Assembly: GCF_010111755.1 (NCBI RefSeq)
Contig: NC_088957.1
Coordinates: 310,001 to 374,000, forward strand
Source of the DNA: Nakaseomyces glabratus
Lineage: Eukaryota > Ascomycota > Saccharomycetes > Saccharomycetales > Saccharomycetaceae
Direction of reading: 5' to 3'
Length of the DNA stretch: 64,000 bases
Part shown: positions 63,406-64,000 of the stretch, one piece after another
Numbering within the stretch: the first letter of the stretch is position 1
How the letters are laid out: each line of letters begins with the position of its first letter
Program-made: the position numbers and the translations under genes
Notes under the pieces: model-generated
Seen by the model: the letters and a program-made list of their open reading frames with translations, nothing else
What the model was told of the DNA's origin: nothing
The model's database searches: none

Positions 63406-63738
63406 TATAGTCTGTATTGTAGCTGCAAATGTTTTTGTCACTACTATGGACCTCCTGTAACGTTGGTGAAAGTATGAATCTATGTTTGCAATCCTTTTTG
63501 TAATTGCTATTTGTATGAGCAAGGATCTTCGATTTGTTTTGTTTTGCGGAAAGATTTTCGTGGATCGAACACAAACAAGGGACGTGTGTAGTGATCTTGG
63601 TTTTTTGGCGTTATAACTGGTTCGATGAGGATTCCATGCTTCATGTATATAATTGGGGGGTGGGATTATTTCTTATATAGTCTTTATAGTCTTGTTAAGT
63701 GTAGGGACTGTTTATAGGAGGATAGGATACGCAGGATA
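63406..63738. promoter_or_regulatory. Divergent NDD1 promoter region
   Basis: 333 bp between NDD1 and the rightmost frame. It contains a match to the Swi4/6 cell-cycle box (63556-63562) and a G6 run near 63655. Confidence 0.55.
63556..63562 (-). promoter_or_regulatory. SCB (SBF) site of NDD1
   Basis: TTTCGTG on the plus strand, CACGAAA on the gene strand, an exact core of the SBF cell-cycle box, 150 bp upstream of the NDD1 ATG. A single copy, so chance is possible. Confidence 0.5.
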
Positions 63739-64000
63739 ATGGACGAGTGCAGGGACATTGCTAGGCGATTGGACGAAGGCGAAGCTGCAGGAGAAGCTGC
63801 GGATTGCGGTTTGCTGCTTAAGCTGGCGCGTGGATTGATACAGCATGGTATAGCCAACAGTGATCTGTTTAACGGTATGGAGGGAGGTGACGGTGATGAC
63901 GATGACGATGATGAGCAAGGAGAATACGAGGATGAAGAAGGTGATGAGGATGGCGATGATGACAACGAGAACGACAACGACAACGCCAACGATGTCGATG
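63739..64000 (+). CDS. Acidic protein, 3' end missing, unrecognised
   Basis: An ATG at 63739 opens a frame that runs off the window (87 codons seen). It begins MDECRDIARRLDEGEAAGEA, continues LLLKLARGLIQHGIANSDLF, then turns into an almost pure Asp/Glu/Gly/Asn stretch. It is divergent from NDD1, the place where S. cerevisiae has NUD1 (YOR373W), but the N terminus does not look like Nud1 to me. The acidic run is encoded by GAT/GAC repeats and is open for that reason too, but the non-repetitive start and adjacent promoter support a gene. Confidence 0.5.
   Translation, partial: MDECRDIARRLDEGEAAGEAADCGLLLKLARGLIQHGIANSDLFNGMEGGDGDDDDDDEQGEYEDEEGDEDGDDDNENDNDNANDVD

Noticed and set aside
63406..63522. 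5' extension of NDD1
   Set aside because: Open frame but no ATG; the first in-frame ATG is at 63405.

Overview
This is nuclear DNA from a budding yeast of the Saccharomycetaceae. It is gene-dense, AT-rich and nearly intron-free, and the proteins resemble Saccharomyces cerevisiae proteins in almost the same order. CTG codons sit at invariant leucine positions (for example 16827-16829 in the Hsp70 gene), so the CUG-Ser yeasts are excluded. Gene order, protein lengths and intergenic style point to a post-genome-duplication species of the Nakaseomyces / Candida glabrata group; the species name is inference. I saw no tRNA, rRNA, snRNA, centromere, LTR, transposon or virus-derived sequence.

Layout. 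(1) 1-8526: the 3' part of a PH-domain glycerol-channel regulator (ASK10/RGC1 family), a mitochondrial flavin-reductase-like gene and separase ESP1; ASK10 and ESP1 are neighbours in S. cerevisiae (YGR097W-YGR098C). (2) 9143-11398: an IML2/YKR018C-family gene. (3) 12556-60522: one long syntenic block: AST1/2, SSA3, ILS1, RTT105, NUP170, MAM1, GLE2, FLO8, KAP123, LSM4, TMN3, BOI1/2, a probable SPR6, SLX8, RPL23 (the only spliced gene), SHO1, AVT6, MAP2, SCS2, a YER121W-like small gene and GLO3. The block merges the two sister regions of S. cerevisiae, YBL069W-YBL091C and YER101C-YER122C: genes kept on either sister appear here in one interleaved order. RPS8, ATG8 and SWI4, expected from that order, are absent. 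(4) 61621-63405: NDD1, with a divergent acidic reading frame running off the right end.

The genes are housekeeping or regulatory: chromosome segregation (ESP1, MAM1, NDD1), nuclear transport (NUP170, GLE2, KAP123), translation (ILS1, RPL23), mRNA decay and splicing (LSM4), vesicle traffic and membranes (GLO3, SCS2, TMN3, AVT6, AST1), stress and morphogenesis (SSA3, SHO1, FLO8, BOI1/2, ASK10) and genome stability (SLX8, RTT105). There is no operon-like organisation.

The most notable non-coding signals are a perfect 26-bp palindrome made of two back-to-back PAC boxes plus an RRPE between KAP123 and LSM4; a 2.6-kb SSA3 upstream region with a four-step heat-shock element, two further HSEs and STREs; an RPL23 intron whose only canonical branch point lies about 270 nt from its acceptor; a six-unit 15-bp tandem array upstream of RPL23; and short tandem repeats in a GC-rich FLO8 upstream region. 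I found no wholly new multi-gene system.
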